DNA from: Lunularia cruciata
Lineage: Eukaryota; Streptophyta; Marchantiopsida; Lunulariales; Lunulariaceae
Length of the DNA: 64,000 nt
Assembly: GCA_948567375.1 (NCBI GenBank)
Contig: OX419759.1
Location: forward strand, 58,804,593 to 58,868,592
Reading direction: 5' to 3'
Under the pieces are notes generated by a model. That model did not search any database. It saw only the letters and a program-made list of their open reading frames with translations, and was not told the DNA's origin. Of the stretch, positions 53,801 through 64,000 are shown in pieces. The position numbers and the translations under genes were made by a program. Positions within the stretch are counted from its first letter, which is position 1, and each line of letters begins with the position of its first letter.

Positions 53801-53810
53801 AAGAGGGAGG
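53798..53810 (+). promoter_or_regulatory. Polypurine tract of B3
   Basis: aaaaagagggagg, two bases before the 3' LTR start, the expected plus-strand primer site. Confidence 0.85.
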
Positions 53811-53812
53811 TT

Positions 53813-54558
53813 TGTAATACCAAGAGCTAGCCATATGATCTAGATGTGAATTTTGGCTTGGTAACATCTAGAATGATGTTAAACATGATGGAAAAGATGG
53901 ATCAAATAGAAGTATCACCAAAGAGAGTATTTCTAATAATATGGTAGATACCAAAATAGACTTGAAAACCTTAGAACCAATAGCTAAACATATGATTTAA
54001 AGGTGAGAATTGGTTTGGTAACATCTGGAAGGATGATACACATGATGGACTAACTAGATCAAAAAGAGGTATCACCAAAAGGGGACTTATACAAGCAGAG
54101 TAAGAACCAAAATATATCCAAAATCTTTGAAGACAATTTTGGATGCCTAAATAGATAAATTAAGCCTCAAAAATATGCACATTCCCCCCCCCTATAACCA
54201 ATGGAGGATAGGTTGGCCCTTCCTCCCCCTAGTTTGTCTCATCAAGAGCTTTCCAATGGTATCTCACCCACGTGATTCTGAGATTCCTATAAGAAGATTC
54301 TTTGAAAGATTCTCATTGGTCAAAGCTTGTTTGACCAACCAGATAGGACCATGACCGACATGTCACCCATCCAAGTAAGTAAACCAAGGATAGAACTTGT
54401 TGACATGTCACCTATCTATGTGCCTAATCCTATGGTGGAGCTTCCTTGGAGTAGATTGTCTTTAGCTACATAATAAAGAGAAGGTGCTCCTTTGGGTTAT
54501 CGTGGTATTGAGTGTGAAATCTATATTTTCTCTCTTCTCTTGTCCTTGGAGCATCAAA
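53813..54558 (+). mobile_element. 3' LTR of element B3
   Basis: TGTAATACCAAGAGC to ...ttggagcatcaaa, colinear with the 5' LTR including the internal tandem duplication. By eye the two LTRs differ at many positions, plus small indels, so the insertion is not recent. Flank gtggt. Confidence 0.9.
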
Positions 54559-54691
54559 GTGGTGGAAATGCATTCAATGAAGCTCTATTCAGCAATAGAG
54601 TCCTTTTTAGGTTCCAAAACTTAGGTGGAAATCACATACAAGAGTGTCAAGAAAAAGGCTATAGTTGAACCTCTTCCAAGTGACTTTGATC
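54559..54691 (+). pseudogene. pol: Element G, right part after B3
   Basis: Resumes coding-like sequence VVEMHSMKLYSAIESFLGSK, then VEITYKSVKKKAIVEPLPSD, which suits continuation of the G polyprotein. The join across B3 is gattaggcggt / gtggtggaaatg. It is cut at 54692 by the LTR of A3. Confidence 0.6.
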
Positions 54692-55381
54692 TGTAACACC
54701 CATTTGTGCATGTGTATGCTATTATGATATTTAGCTTGGTATTTCAAGTACTTGGAGAGCTATTATTTATATAGAGATAAAGGATAGTTCTATATTAATC
54801 ATGATGAGCTAAATTTAGTCATAGCTAAGATAGTGGGGACCTTACTTTAGAGGAAGTGGAAAAAATGAGCACCACTATTTTAGATTCTAGTGTATTGACT
54901 TGGTATTATTCTTAGGTGTTTGGCTTTGAGGAAACAATTGAGAACTCTTGGGCCTGCAAGCTTTTTTGTTTGGATTTGTTTATAGTCCAAGGATAACCTA
55001 TGTCAAAGAATCCTTAACTTAGTGGTTAGGTCAAGATAAGATCACATGCTTAATGGAATATGCCCATGTGGATAGATATTCCTTTCTACTTTTTGACTTT
55101 ACTTGACTTTTAGCTCAATAACTTGAGTTACTATGGTAAATAGTAACTATAGTGCATAACTATTTCACCAGTATATAAACAAGGGGTGATGAGGTACTCA
55201 AAATTCTTTCATTTTGCAACTATCTCTCTATCATTGAGTTCTCTAGTGAACAATAGCTTGAGTCTTGCAGTGTTAGCCTTGGAGTAGTATGATGGAGTTA
55301 GGGTTCTTTGCTTTCTTAGTCCATGGTGCATTACCATAATAGCCATCAAAGGTTCATTCTGAGTGCAATAGGCTTGCTCAC
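54692..55381 (+). mobile_element. 5' LTR of element A3
   Basis: TGTAACACCCATTTGTGCATG to ...taggcttgctcaca, about 690 bp. A TATA box (gtatataaac) lies at 55171-55180, with short R/U5 following. PBS-like TGGTTCTATTGTCAGGACC begins at 55388. Confidence 0.88.
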
Positions 55382-55387
55382 ATTTTT

Positions 55388-55406
55388 GGTTCTATTGTCA
55401 GGACCT
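55388..55406 (+). promoter_or_regulatory. Primer-binding-site-like sequence of A3
   Basis: TGGTTCTATTGTCAGGACC; see A1 at 12753. Best explained as a decayed tRNA-Asp complement. Confidence 0.5.
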
Positions 55407-56880
55407 CTCTAGAAGGCAAGATAATGTTACACATACAATTCTATATTAGACAAAAGGAGACTATAAGAGCTCACTTGGAGAGAACATTAGGAGAAGAGAG
55501 GGCTAAAATTATGTTAGAGAACCAAGAATCATTTTTATACCATGTATTTCACTATGATGTCTTTGAGGTGATTTTGTATATCTTGTACACTTGAGAGAAT
55601 TTGGAAGAGATTGTGTGAAGTGGATTGTAGATTTTGGGGATTACGGTGATTTTGGGTAAAATCTCAAGTTTGAAATATGGACTTGAAATTTCTACACATG
55701 ATAGCTTAGGTAATCCTTCAATTAGAGCACTTGAAATTATTATAAGAGCTATTGTGCACAATAAGCTAGAATTTTTGAAAATTGATAGGGTAAATTGCTC
55801 CTCCAAGTGCATGCTATGTGGAAAATTATATAGAGTCTGACATTTCTTCAACTTTTGGTGGATTTTTCTAAAACTTTCCAAGAAAATTCAATACATTATA
55901 TCCAATATTTTGGTGTAGCAATTAGAGAGAAATCATTCTTATGCAAAGAGAAATGAGTTTTTTAAGTAAGGGGGATGATTTATAGACCAAATCTGAAATA
56001 TATGTGCTGAATAGAAAGATACTTAGGCCAAATGGCTCAATGAAAAGATTTGAAATTTTGCAAGGAGTGACATCCTAAAGTTGTGATCAAGTATAAAAAA
56101 TTGCAGAAGACCATGACATACCAGTTCAGAGATTTGAGTGATATTGTGAGGAAGGGTCAATTCTATAGAGTTGAGATCTCATGCATAAGTGTGGGAGCAA
56201 CAAAAAGTATGTTTGAGTATTTAGACTCATCTTGAGAACATGTAACATCACCAAGAGCATAAATTGAGGCTATGCAAGGTTCCTTGAGGGTTCGAGGTGA
56301 TTGTAAGGGCGGATTTGAGGAAAAGAAAGTTTAGAATAGAATTTGAAGAGAGTGTTGAGAGGATCTAAAAACCTACACCACTTGGAAGAAAGAGTGAGTC
56401 TTTTTATGTGGAGAGAAGGAACATAGGCAATTTCCTGTCCATTAATCTTTGAAAGAAAGAGATTGAGGGAAAGGAGAGGCTTACTCAACTTGGGTTTGCA
56501 TGTTGGACCTTCTTCACCAAGATTGGGAGGGGAAGAGATCTAAGACCAAGGAGTTGTGTGAGGTTTGTGGAGTGGAAGGACTTCCAAAAGGACATGAGTG
56601 TAGTGGAGTAAAAGAACTTTTGGAGACTTTAGTGAAAGATCTTGGAGAGAGACTTAGTAAATAAATACTACCACCTTCATCAATTAGTTCTCAAGATTAA
56701 TGATGGAGATAATCTTTCAATTTATGGATAAACTATCCATGAGAAATTGATTAATATGCACTCTAGGATTTAATGTTTCTATAGAAATTTTGGAGCAACC
56801 TAAACCCTTTTTGTTCCCTAGGGTGGATTAGTCATGTATACTCTATTAGTTATAGAGTGAGAGAAAACAAAAAAAATTGA
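55407..56880 (+). other. Leader of element A3 with broken leader ORF
   Basis: Colinear with A1 12771-14355. The leader ORF seen intact in A1 is recognisable at 56460-56660 (GRGRDLRPRSCVRFVEWKDF in one frame; the equivalent of CEACGVEGLPKG is split by frameshifts). Confidence 0.7.
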
Positions 56881-56906
56881 GAAAAGAAAGATAGTGAGGG
56901 GTTAAG

Positions 56907-57870
56907 ATGGGGAAACTTTGGGTTTTATTTGGCAAGGATGTAGATGATGTGGAGGTCTTTGTGAGAGACTTCAAGATATCTTGCATAGGAAACAAGGAGA
57001 GGAAGAAGAATGACTGGGTCTCATTATTAACTGATTTCTTTGAGAATACAACACTTACATGGTATGAGTCAAAATACCAAAAGAGAGAGGAGAGATGGGC
57101 AAGAAGAGTCTTGGGAGAGTTTGACTTTAGCACTCATTAAGAACTTTCTTGCAGATGAGAGTAATGAGAGATTGATGAGTGAGGTTACCTTTTCCAAATA
57201 AGGAGATGGAGAGAAAGTGAGAGTCTATGTAAAACAAATAGAGAAGTTGGAGTCCAGATTTTGCATAGTGTTGAGGCAAGGTGGGGATGATGTGGAGACT
57301 ACTATGATTAGCATAGGAGCTATGCTCACCAAAAATTTTGTGAGAGGGGTGAGACCACAAATCAAAAACAAGATGAGATATTAAACACCTTCTTCAATGG
57401 TTGAAGCTATCAAGATCATAATTCTTATGGAGGAGAGTTTGGAAGTGGATGAGAGTGATTTGGTGGTGAAGCAGGTTGTGCATCCTCCTCAAGGTTACAC
57501 ATATGGTGGAACTTCTGGTACTTTGGTGGCAAGGATTGCACCACAATTGGTAATTGCTCTAGTTCTTGCACCTCTACCAAAGGATCCACTTCAAACCATC
57601 ATTGAGCAACTTGCAGATCTCAAAATCAATGTAGTGCAAGTATGGGAGAAGAGAGAGGTGGATCACAATTTTGGGAGAGGGCCTAGGAGTTATTGAAGTT
57701 TACCATATAGAGGAGGCCAACCAACCAACCAATAATTTCAATGAGAGAATTTGTCTTGGTTGTGGAAGAAGAGGTCACATCCAAAGGAATTGCCCAAATT
57801 CCACTTACCATGGAGGAAGGATATGAAGGAGCCAATAGAGGGAAAGATGGAGGGAAAGAAACCCAAGTGG
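56907..57870 (+). pseudogene. gag: gag of element A3
   Basis: The first open part (56907-57140) is MGKLWVLFGKDVDDVEVFVR, DFKISC, then WVSLLTDFFENTTLTWYESK and RWARRVLGEF, the core of Retrotrans_gag (TW-x-F). The frame shifts, then the 57397-57696 frame carries a helical linker. The zinc knuckle CLGCGRRGHIQRNC (57752-57793) keeps C-C-H-C. Frames are broken at least twice, so it is non-functional, but it is the best gag in the window. Confidence 0.85.
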
Positions 57871-58209
57871 CTCCTAATCCAAACAAAGAGAAGTGGATAG
57901 TATCCATAGATGTGGTTGAGAGCAAGTATGAGAAGGGGGAGTGCTCAAAGTCCAAGGGTCTTAATTTGGAGCTTTTGGCACAAGAGAAAAAGAGAACTCA
58001 TTTTGCAGAGGATGTGCACTCTTCACAAGGAAGAAGTTGGGGATGGAAGACTTCTTGATCTCAAAGCAATAATAGAACTACAATGTCTTGGAGGATGTTA
58101 GTAATCACAAGGTTAACATTATAGTGGACCGACTGATTACTTTGAATCCTACTTTGAGAAAGGAGCTTAGAAGTGATTTGAGTTCTACAAAGAGCAAGAG
58201 GAAGAAGAA

Positions 58210-58830
58210 GGAAAAAGCTCCAATATTGATGGGGTGATGGATGCCAAACCAACACCATAGGAGGCTTTTGGATATACCTCCAAGATTGATGTGAGAGTGA
58301 ATGGTCATATCATCAAGGATGCATTGGTTGATGGAGGATAAGCAGTGAATGCCATGTTAGAAAGGTTGATGAAGAAATTGGGTATGATAACCTCAAGACC
58401 TTCAAAATTTATGGTGAGCATGGCAAACAAGCAACAAGTTCAACTAGTAGGGGGGATTGATAAGGTGGTAGTTTCAGTTATGGGAGTTCAAATCTCATGA
58501 CTTTCCAAGTCTTAAGGGATTCAAGTTATGACTTACTTCTTGGGAGGCCATGGTTGAGAGTAGGATGCACAACTGATTGATGGTACAAAGGTTACTTGAG
58601 CATTGGGCCATCAAACCATAGAATCATAGTTCTTATGACTAACACCACCAACACTTCATATTTAGATACATTATCTTTTGATTATTGGGAATCAGATTCA
58701 AAAGAAGGAGCTTCAGGTGTGGATACAAGCATGGAGGAGGAGACTTCCATGGAAGAGGATGAATCTAAATCTTATCCAGATGAGTATCTCTTGTGTGCTA
58801 TGGGTTTTGCACCTAAGCTAGAGGTTTGAA
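58210..58830 (+). pseudogene. pol: Protease region of element A3
   Basis: YTSKIDVRVNGHIIKDALVD then GG and a stop at 58339, AVNAMLERLMKKLGM, FMVSMANKQQVQLVGGIDKV; later LLGRPWL at about 58535. The catalytic Asp survives in LVDGG. The following acidic linker (58596-58829) contains EEETSMEEDESKSYPD. Confidence 0.75.
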
Positions 58831-59059
58831 GGACCTAGCTAAAGCACCATTGACACTTGAGGAGATAGAGAGGAGGTTATCTACCCTCAAGTATGGTCCA
58901 AATGTTACCAAGGAGGAGAAGGTGAGATTTGAGGAGATTACAAGTTCATCCACATGTTGGCTTTCAATTACAAGCATTTGAAGGAAGTCACCATGGAGGA
59001 GCACAAGATAGAAGTGGAGTCACATGAAAGACCAGCCCACCAAAAGCAATGTCGCATTA

Positions 59060-59758
59060 GCCACCAATAGCTTTGGTTGTGAAGGAGTAGATTGATAAGC
59101 TAAAGGAGGCTGAATTTATCTTTGAGATGGAGAATTCAATTCAGAATAAGTGTCTCCAATTGTCATTATGAAGAAAAATAATGGCAAGCTTTGGGTATGT
59201 GTGGATTACAAGAAGCTCAACGTTGTTACCAAGAAGGACTATTACCCTTTGCCATTCATTGATGAGATCTTGGAAGAGGTTGTAGGTCATGAGAGGTACA
59301 ATTTTGGAGATGGTTATAATGGGTATAAACAAATCAAAATTGCACCAAAGCATCAACAACTCACTGCATTCACCACACCTTGGGAAGCTTATGCTTTCAA
59401 GGTCATGTCTTTTGGGCTTTGCAATGCTCCAACCTCATTCCAATGGTTCATGAACAAGGTGTTCAAACCTTTCATTGGGAAATTTGTGAGAGACTTCATT
59501 GATGACTTTTGTGTCTATGGGAGCAAGGAGGAGCACTTTAAGCACCTGATCAAGGTCTTGCAATGCTTGGATGAAGCAAATGCATCACTCAACCTAGAGA
59601 AGTGCATTTTTGGTTGTGAAGAAGGTCTACTTTTGGGGCACATCATCTCCAAGGATGGAATAGTAGTTGACCAAGAAGGTGAGGAACATATCAAACCTTC
59701 CATTCCCTTCAAGCTTGACAAAGTTATGCCAATTCTTGGAGATGGTTGGGTATTATAG
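59060..59758 (+). pseudogene. pol: Reverse transcriptase of element A3, largely intact core
   Basis: The 202-residue open frame from 59150 has all fingers/palm landmarks: GKLWVCVDYKKLN, YYPLPFIDEILEE, FGDGYNGYKQIKIAPKHQQL, TAFTTPWEAYAFKVMSFGLC, NAPTSFQWFMNKVF, RDFIDDFCVYGSKEE (catalytic Asp pair), LNLEKCIFGCEEGLLLGHII, SKDGIVVD. The style (F-DDF-V-G) is like the Tat/Athila side of plant Ty3/gypsy rather than the chromoviruses. A frame break after 59690 disrupts the connection. Confidence 0.88.
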
Positions 59759-60340
59759 GAGGTTCATCTTCTCATCTTCCAACAAAGCTTATGCATTGAC
59801 TATCCACATGAAGAAGCATGTAGAATACATGGTGATTTTGGAGGAAAAATAGGCTCCCAAAGCTTTTGAGGAGCTCAAGTAATGCCTTGTTGTAGCTCTA
59901 ATTCTTGCTAAACCTGATTGGAGTAAGCCTTCATCCTCTACACGGATGCTTCCAATGTACCTATAGGATGCACTCTTAGTCAATTAGACCAAGATTTGCA
60001 TGATCATCTAGTAGCTTATGCTAGTATGCAGATGGTTTCAGCAGAAAAGAACTACTTTGTCATATAGAGAGAAAAAAAGGGTCTTGTAGTGATTTTTGGC
60101 CTCAAGAAGTTTAGACACGACTTGATTGGAGGGAAAGCCACCATTGTCATGGATCACAAGGATTTGAAGTACATCTTCAACAAGCCTAATATAGAATGGA
60201 GGCTAGGAAGGTGGATGATACTCTTGTTTGAGTATGATTACACCATTGAGGGTAGTCCAAGAAAAAAGTATATAAATATTGATTTTTTATCTAGGGCCTC
60301 TAATCATGATGGAGGTGAGCCACTGGATAATTCCTCTTAG
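59759..60340 (+). pseudogene. pol: RNase H of element A3
   Basis: ILYTDASNVPIGCTLSQ (catalytic Asp present), SAEKNYFVI, GLVVIFGLKKFRHDLIGGKA, then VMDHKDLKYIFNKPNIEWRL, GRWMILLFEYDYTIEGSPRK and FLSRAS. The second half (60089-60340) is open; the first half is frameshifted. Confidence 0.82.
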
Positions 60341-61700
60341 ATGAAGGGCTCATTACACACAATCTCAGTCACTCAAGAGGTTCCAATGGAGTACAAGGAG
60401 ATTTTGGACTTTATTACAAGAAGTAAATATCTAGAAAGGATGCATGCTAGGGAGAAGAAGACCCTTGCAGCAAGATCTAGACCTTACACAATGGTGGAGG
60501 ATATTCTTTTCACCAAGGAGCAGATGGTCTACTTCAAAGAGTAGTGAATAAGTAAGAGTCCATCCTACCCATAAAGGAGTTTCATGAAGGTTTAGTGTGT
60601 GAAGGACACTTTGCATGGAAGGGGACTATTTTCAAGATTCTAGATGCAGGTTGCCATTGGAGAAGGATTTTCAAGGATTGTCTTGAGTATTGCAAAACTT
60701 ATCATGTTTTTCAAGCTTTTGCTAGAAATTCTACTTCCACTCCACCACTTAGATCAATTCCATTTCTAGGACCTTTTGAGAAGTGGGGAATTGATTTTGT
60801 AGGTCCTCTTAGTAGAACCCCAATGAACAATTGGTACATTATGGTAGTTATTGATTACCTTACCAAGTGGGTTAAGGCTAGATCATTAAGGGACAAGAAT
60901 CAAGTTGAAGTGGGTAGATTTCTTTATGAATACATTATCACTAGGTTTGGATGCCCTTTGGAGTTGGTTTTTGATAGAAGAGGAGATTTTACAAGAAGCA
61001 TCACTACAGCCATGCTATGATATTTCTATATTAGACATAGAGTAACTACATCCTATAAACCAAACTCCAATGGCTTGGCAAAGAGAACCAATCAGACCTT
61101 GTGCATGATGTTGGCCAAAGAAGCAGAAATTGAGGGAGCTAAACATAATTGAGATAAGAGGATTCATGCACTTTGGTGGGAGTATATGACAAATATGAAG
61201 ACCTCCACTATATATTCTTTATTTCAATTAGTATTTCAATTTATTTATTTCAATTGGTATAATATGGTATTGAGTCTACCTTACCTATTCACTTTGATCT
61301 TACTACTTTCTAAAGCATTGATAGGAGATTAAAGAAAGCACAAGGAGATGATGCAGAGAAGTCAAGGAAAGATCAACTCATGGAATTGGAAGAGGCAAGA
61401 GCAATTGCTATGGTTTGAGTGGAGCATGCCTAAAGGAAACAAAAGAAAAGCTATGACAAGAGGCAAGGGAAGAAGAAGGTGAAGCCTTTCAAAGAAGATG
61501 ATCAAGTAATATTGTTTGATTCCATTTGATTCAAGAGAGTGAAAAAGAAGTTTTTGCCTAAGTACTTTGGATCTTTCATAGTGGAGAACGTGTGGGGCAA
61601 TTACACTTATGATCTCAAGGAGTTGGAAAGAAGACACTTTGATATAATTAACCATGATAAGTTGAAGATGTATCTTAGAAGATAGAGAAACATTCACTTT
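60341..61700 (+). pseudogene. pol: Integrase of element A3
   Basis: Spacer (TQEVPMEYKEILDF, ARSRPYTMVEDILF), zinc-binding N-terminus (FHEGLVCEGHF, C, YCKTYHVFQ), then the core in the open frame 60595-61020: PFEKWGIDFVGPL (first Asp), NWYIMVVIDYLTKWVKARSL, TRFGCPLELVFDRRGDF (second Asp). After a stop, NGLAKRTNQTL has Lys (61081-61083) where catalytic Glu belongs. The C-terminus has KSYDKRQGKKKVKPFKEDDQ, KKFLPKYFGSFIVENVWGNY and HFDIINHDKLKMYLRR. No chromodomain. Confidence 0.85.
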
Positions 61701-61733
61701 GAGGAAAAAATGAAAACTTAGTCCGAGAGTAAA

Positions 61734-62068
61734 TGTAATACCCATTTGTGCATGTGTGGTATTGTGATATTTAGCTTGGTATTACAAGTACTTGAGAGAT
61801 ATTATTTATAAAGGTAAAGGATGGTTCTACATTAGGTATGATTAGCTAAATTTAGTCATAGCTAAGATATAGGGGACCTTACTTTAAAGGAAGTAGAAAA
61901 GATGAGCACCACTATTTTGGATTCTAGTGTGTTGACTTGGTATTATTCTTAGGTGTTTGGCTTTGATGAAAGAGTTGTGAACTCTTTGGCCCGCAAGTCT
62001 TTTTATTTTAGATTTTTCTAGAGTCCAAGGATAGCACATGTAGAGGAATCATTCACTTAGTGGTTGGG
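61734..62068 (+). mobile_element. 3' LTR of A3, first half
   Basis: TGTAATACCCATTTGTGC to ...cacttagtggttgggtc. It breaks off here and continues at 62745 after an inserted LTR. The two halves total about 690 bp, equal to the 5' LTR. Confidence 0.88.
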
Positions 62069-62744
62069 TCTATATCACCTATTTGTGCATGTGTGTGGTA
62101 TTGTGATATTTAGCTTGGTATTATAAGTATTTGAGAGATATTATTTATATAGAGATGAAGGAGGGTTCTACATTAGTCATGATCAACTAAAGTTAGTCAT
62201 AGCTAAGGTAGTGGGGACCTGTCTTTAGAGGAAATAAAAAAGATGAGTATCACTATTCTGGATTCAAATGTATTGACTTGGTATTATTCTTAGGTGCTTG
62301 ACTTTGAAGAAAGAGTTGAGAACTCTTAGGACTGCAAACCTTTTTGTTTTGGATTCTTCTATAGTCCAAGGATAACCCATGTGAAGGAATCCTTGACTTA
62401 GTGGTTGGGTCAAGATAAGATCATATGTTTAGTGGAATATGCCCATATGGATGAATATTTCTTTTTACTTTTTACTTTACTTGACTTTTTGCCTACTTAA
62501 TAGTAACTTAATATGTAACTATTTCACAAATATATAAACAAGGGTGAAAAAGTGTTCATCATCCTTTCATTTGCAACTATCTCTCTCTCATTGAGTTCTT
62601 TAAAGAGCAATGTCTTCAGTCTTGGAGTGTTAGCCTTGGAGGAGTATGATGAAATTGGGGTTCCTTACCTTCTTAGTCCATGGTGCGCTACCATAATAGT
62701 CATCAAAGTTTCATCCTAAGTGAGAGATTGGCCGGCTCATATGT
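62069..62744 (+). mobile_element. Solo family A LTR inserted inside the A3 3' LTR
   Basis: Full-length relative (tatatcacctatttgtgc... to ...gagattggccggctcata) with its own TATA region (atatataaacaagg near 62530). The host LTR reads gttgggtc / (g)tcaagataag on either side, which joins to the uninterrupted form gggtcaagataag seen at 62407. The target duplication looks short and imperfect (gtc). The TG start has decayed to ta. Confidence 0.85.
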
Positions 62745-63098
62745 CAAGATAAGATCACATGCTTAATAGAATATGCCTATATAGATTGATATTCTTTTTT
62801 GCTTTTTGACTTTACTTGACTTTTAGCCAAGTAACTTGAGTTACTATGGTAAATAGTAGCTTTAATGTATAACTATTTCACAAGTTTATAAACAAGGGGT
62901 GAGGAGGTACTCATCATCCTTTCATTTGCAACTATCTCTCTCTCTCATTGAATTCTCTAGTGAGCAATGGCTTGAGTCTTGGAGTGTTAGCCTTGGAGGA
63001 GTATGATGGAGTTGGGATTCTTTGCCTTCTTAGTCCAAGGTGTGCTACCATAATAGTCATCAGAGGTTCATCCTAAGTGAGAGACAAGTTGGCTTGCA
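62745..63098 (+). mobile_element. 3' LTR of A3, second half
   Basis: Continues with caagataagatcacatgcttaatagaatatgcc, through the TATA equivalent (gtttataaacaagg) to ...gagacaagttggcttgca. End of the A3 element. Confidence 0.87.
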
Positions 63099-64000
63099 GT
63101 CCGCACTCCTTGGTAGTTTTGCCTTAAACATTAGAAGAACACCATGGGGTTAAACCCTGATACTATGCCACGTCTTGTAGTAGGACCTTCACTCATAGTA
63201 GCACCATATCCAATAGATCCACCAATGCTACTAGAGCTAGAACTTGTGGCTACTACCAATCTACCCCTAGAAACCGAGCTAAAAGTAATGGAGGTATAGT
63301 TCAAAAACCAATATTTTCTCCATAGCTCAATCTCCTCCAAATGAGTTCTCTTGAACTCATAGTAGTAGTCCATTGATGGACCCCAAATGTTGGAATAACC
63401 CCTTCTATGCCATGAAGGTCCACATCTATTGAAGATCACACCAACTACTAAACTTATGGATGAAGTCATCCAACTCAATGGTTTCCTATTGTATTAGAGT
63501 AACACTTGGGGCCTTTGGAGGCCCTATAAATCTAGTTCATGTCCAACAACAATGGTGCGGACATACCAAGTGCAATTCTAGATTTAATCAGCTCTTGTAT
63601 CAAACTCCAACTATAAGAGTCAATCTCCTCTCTCATTGGGACCTAAAATACAAATTGATACCGAGTGAGACTTTGAGTAAACCCATTGTGCACTGCAATG
63701 CTATCTCTTCCAAAATCCTCAAAGAACTCCATCGTGATAAAGTAACCAAGAACTACAACTTGTAATTACAACCTCCGCAAGTACTCAACCAAGTGCAAAC
63801 ATCACCAAGGGCCAACACCACCACCTAAACATCACCATCTAATGTAGCTCTAACTACAACAACTACACTAGAGGAAAGGGTAACCTATAATCTATCATCA
63901 CAACACCCACTCTCATGGTCTATAAGTCATCACTTCCTACCTAATTGAAGAGAAACATAGCTATTCTATCAAGTCATCACTCCAGTCTCACTATCAAGAA
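63099..64000 (-). other. Unassigned flank with a 115-aa minus-strand ORF
   Basis: The ORF 63478-63131 encodes SWMTSSISLVVGVIFNRCGP, then YYYEFKRTHLEEIELWRKYW and a Ser/Gly-rich tail, with no domain that I recognise. The short Ser run and Gly-rich C-terminus are low complexity. It could be a fragment of another element's 5' gag region. The last 200 bases are A/C-rich on the plus strand. Confidence 0.3.

Noticed and set aside
54687..63103. Target-site duplication for A3
   Set aside because: The five bases before the 5' LTR (tgatc) and after the 3' LTR (gtccg) do not match; the ends may have decayed or the LTR end is misplaced.

Overview
This window is land-plant nuclear DNA, about 64 kb of repeat-rich intergenic sequence holding one convincing host gene. 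That gene is a germin-like cupin on the minus strand at about 39.75-41.31 kb, with four exons, a TATA box and a poly(A) signal. Nearly everything else is LTR-retrotransposon sequence: frameshifted, stop-ridden and nested several deep. The pattern (many degenerate Ty3/gypsy families, tRNA-iMet and tRNA-Asp type primer sites, few CG dinucleotides in the repeats, an intron-bearing germin-like gene lacking the usual N-terminal cysteines) suggests a large-genome, possibly seed-free plant such as a fern. The species cannot be settled from sequence alone.

I use local family names. Family A is a Ty3/gypsy element with a ~690 bp LTR starting TGTAACACCCATTTG, a PBS-like site resembling tRNA-Asp, an extra leader ORF, and pol with FIDDFCVYG. 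Its copies are A1 (12.08-18.13 kb), A2 (43.25-46.89 kb) and A3 (54.69-63.10 kb, the most complete). Family B is a chromovirus-like element with a ~730 bp LTR starting TGTAATACCAAGAGC and an iMet PBS. It appears as a short-form LTR B1 (9.64-10.24 kb), a solo LTR B2 inside the gag of A1, and an internally deleted element B3 (50.57-54.56 kb). Family C is a chromodomain Ty3/gypsy element: C1 on the minus strand (12.08 down to 10.24 kb) and C2 on the plus strand (18.13-22.68 kb). Family D is a gag-bearing element with an upstream coiled coil and apparently a very long pyrimidine-rich LTR (7.7-8.5 kb and 25.5-36.5 kb). Fragments E (minus gag, 23.0-24.5 kb), F (protease, 47.6-48.1 kb) and G (protease region, 49.3-50.6 kb, interrupted by B3 and continuing to 54.69 kb) complete the Ty3/gypsy set. 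A minus-strand Ty1/copia remnant lies at 37.8-38.64 kb.

Layout: 0-6 kb, weak coding remnants and dispersed repeats; 6-10.2 kb, D1 and the B1 LTR; 10.2-12.1 kb, C1 reversed; 12.1-18.1 kb, A1 carrying solo LTR B2; 18.1-22.7 kb, C2; 22.7-24.5 kb, reversed gag E; 25.5-28.7 kb, D2; 28.7-36.5 kb, strand-asymmetric pyrimidine/purine blocks in which one CT-rich unit appears split by a second copy in opposite orientation, with minisatellites including a ~770 bp higher-order repeat; 36.5-43.2 kb, the low-repeat island with the copia remnant and the germin-like gene; 43.2-48.6 kb, A2 and F; 49.3-63.1 kb, G split by B3, then A3, whose 3' LTR is itself split by a solo A LTR; 63.1-64 kb, unassigned.

No bacterial-type system, CRISPR array or novel operon is present. 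The most informative novelties are structural: the inverted, nested giant CT-rich units with a higher-order minisatellite, a deletion derivative that kept its cis signals, an LTR inside an LTR, and a conserved E-to-K change at the integrase catalytic position shared by two family A copies.
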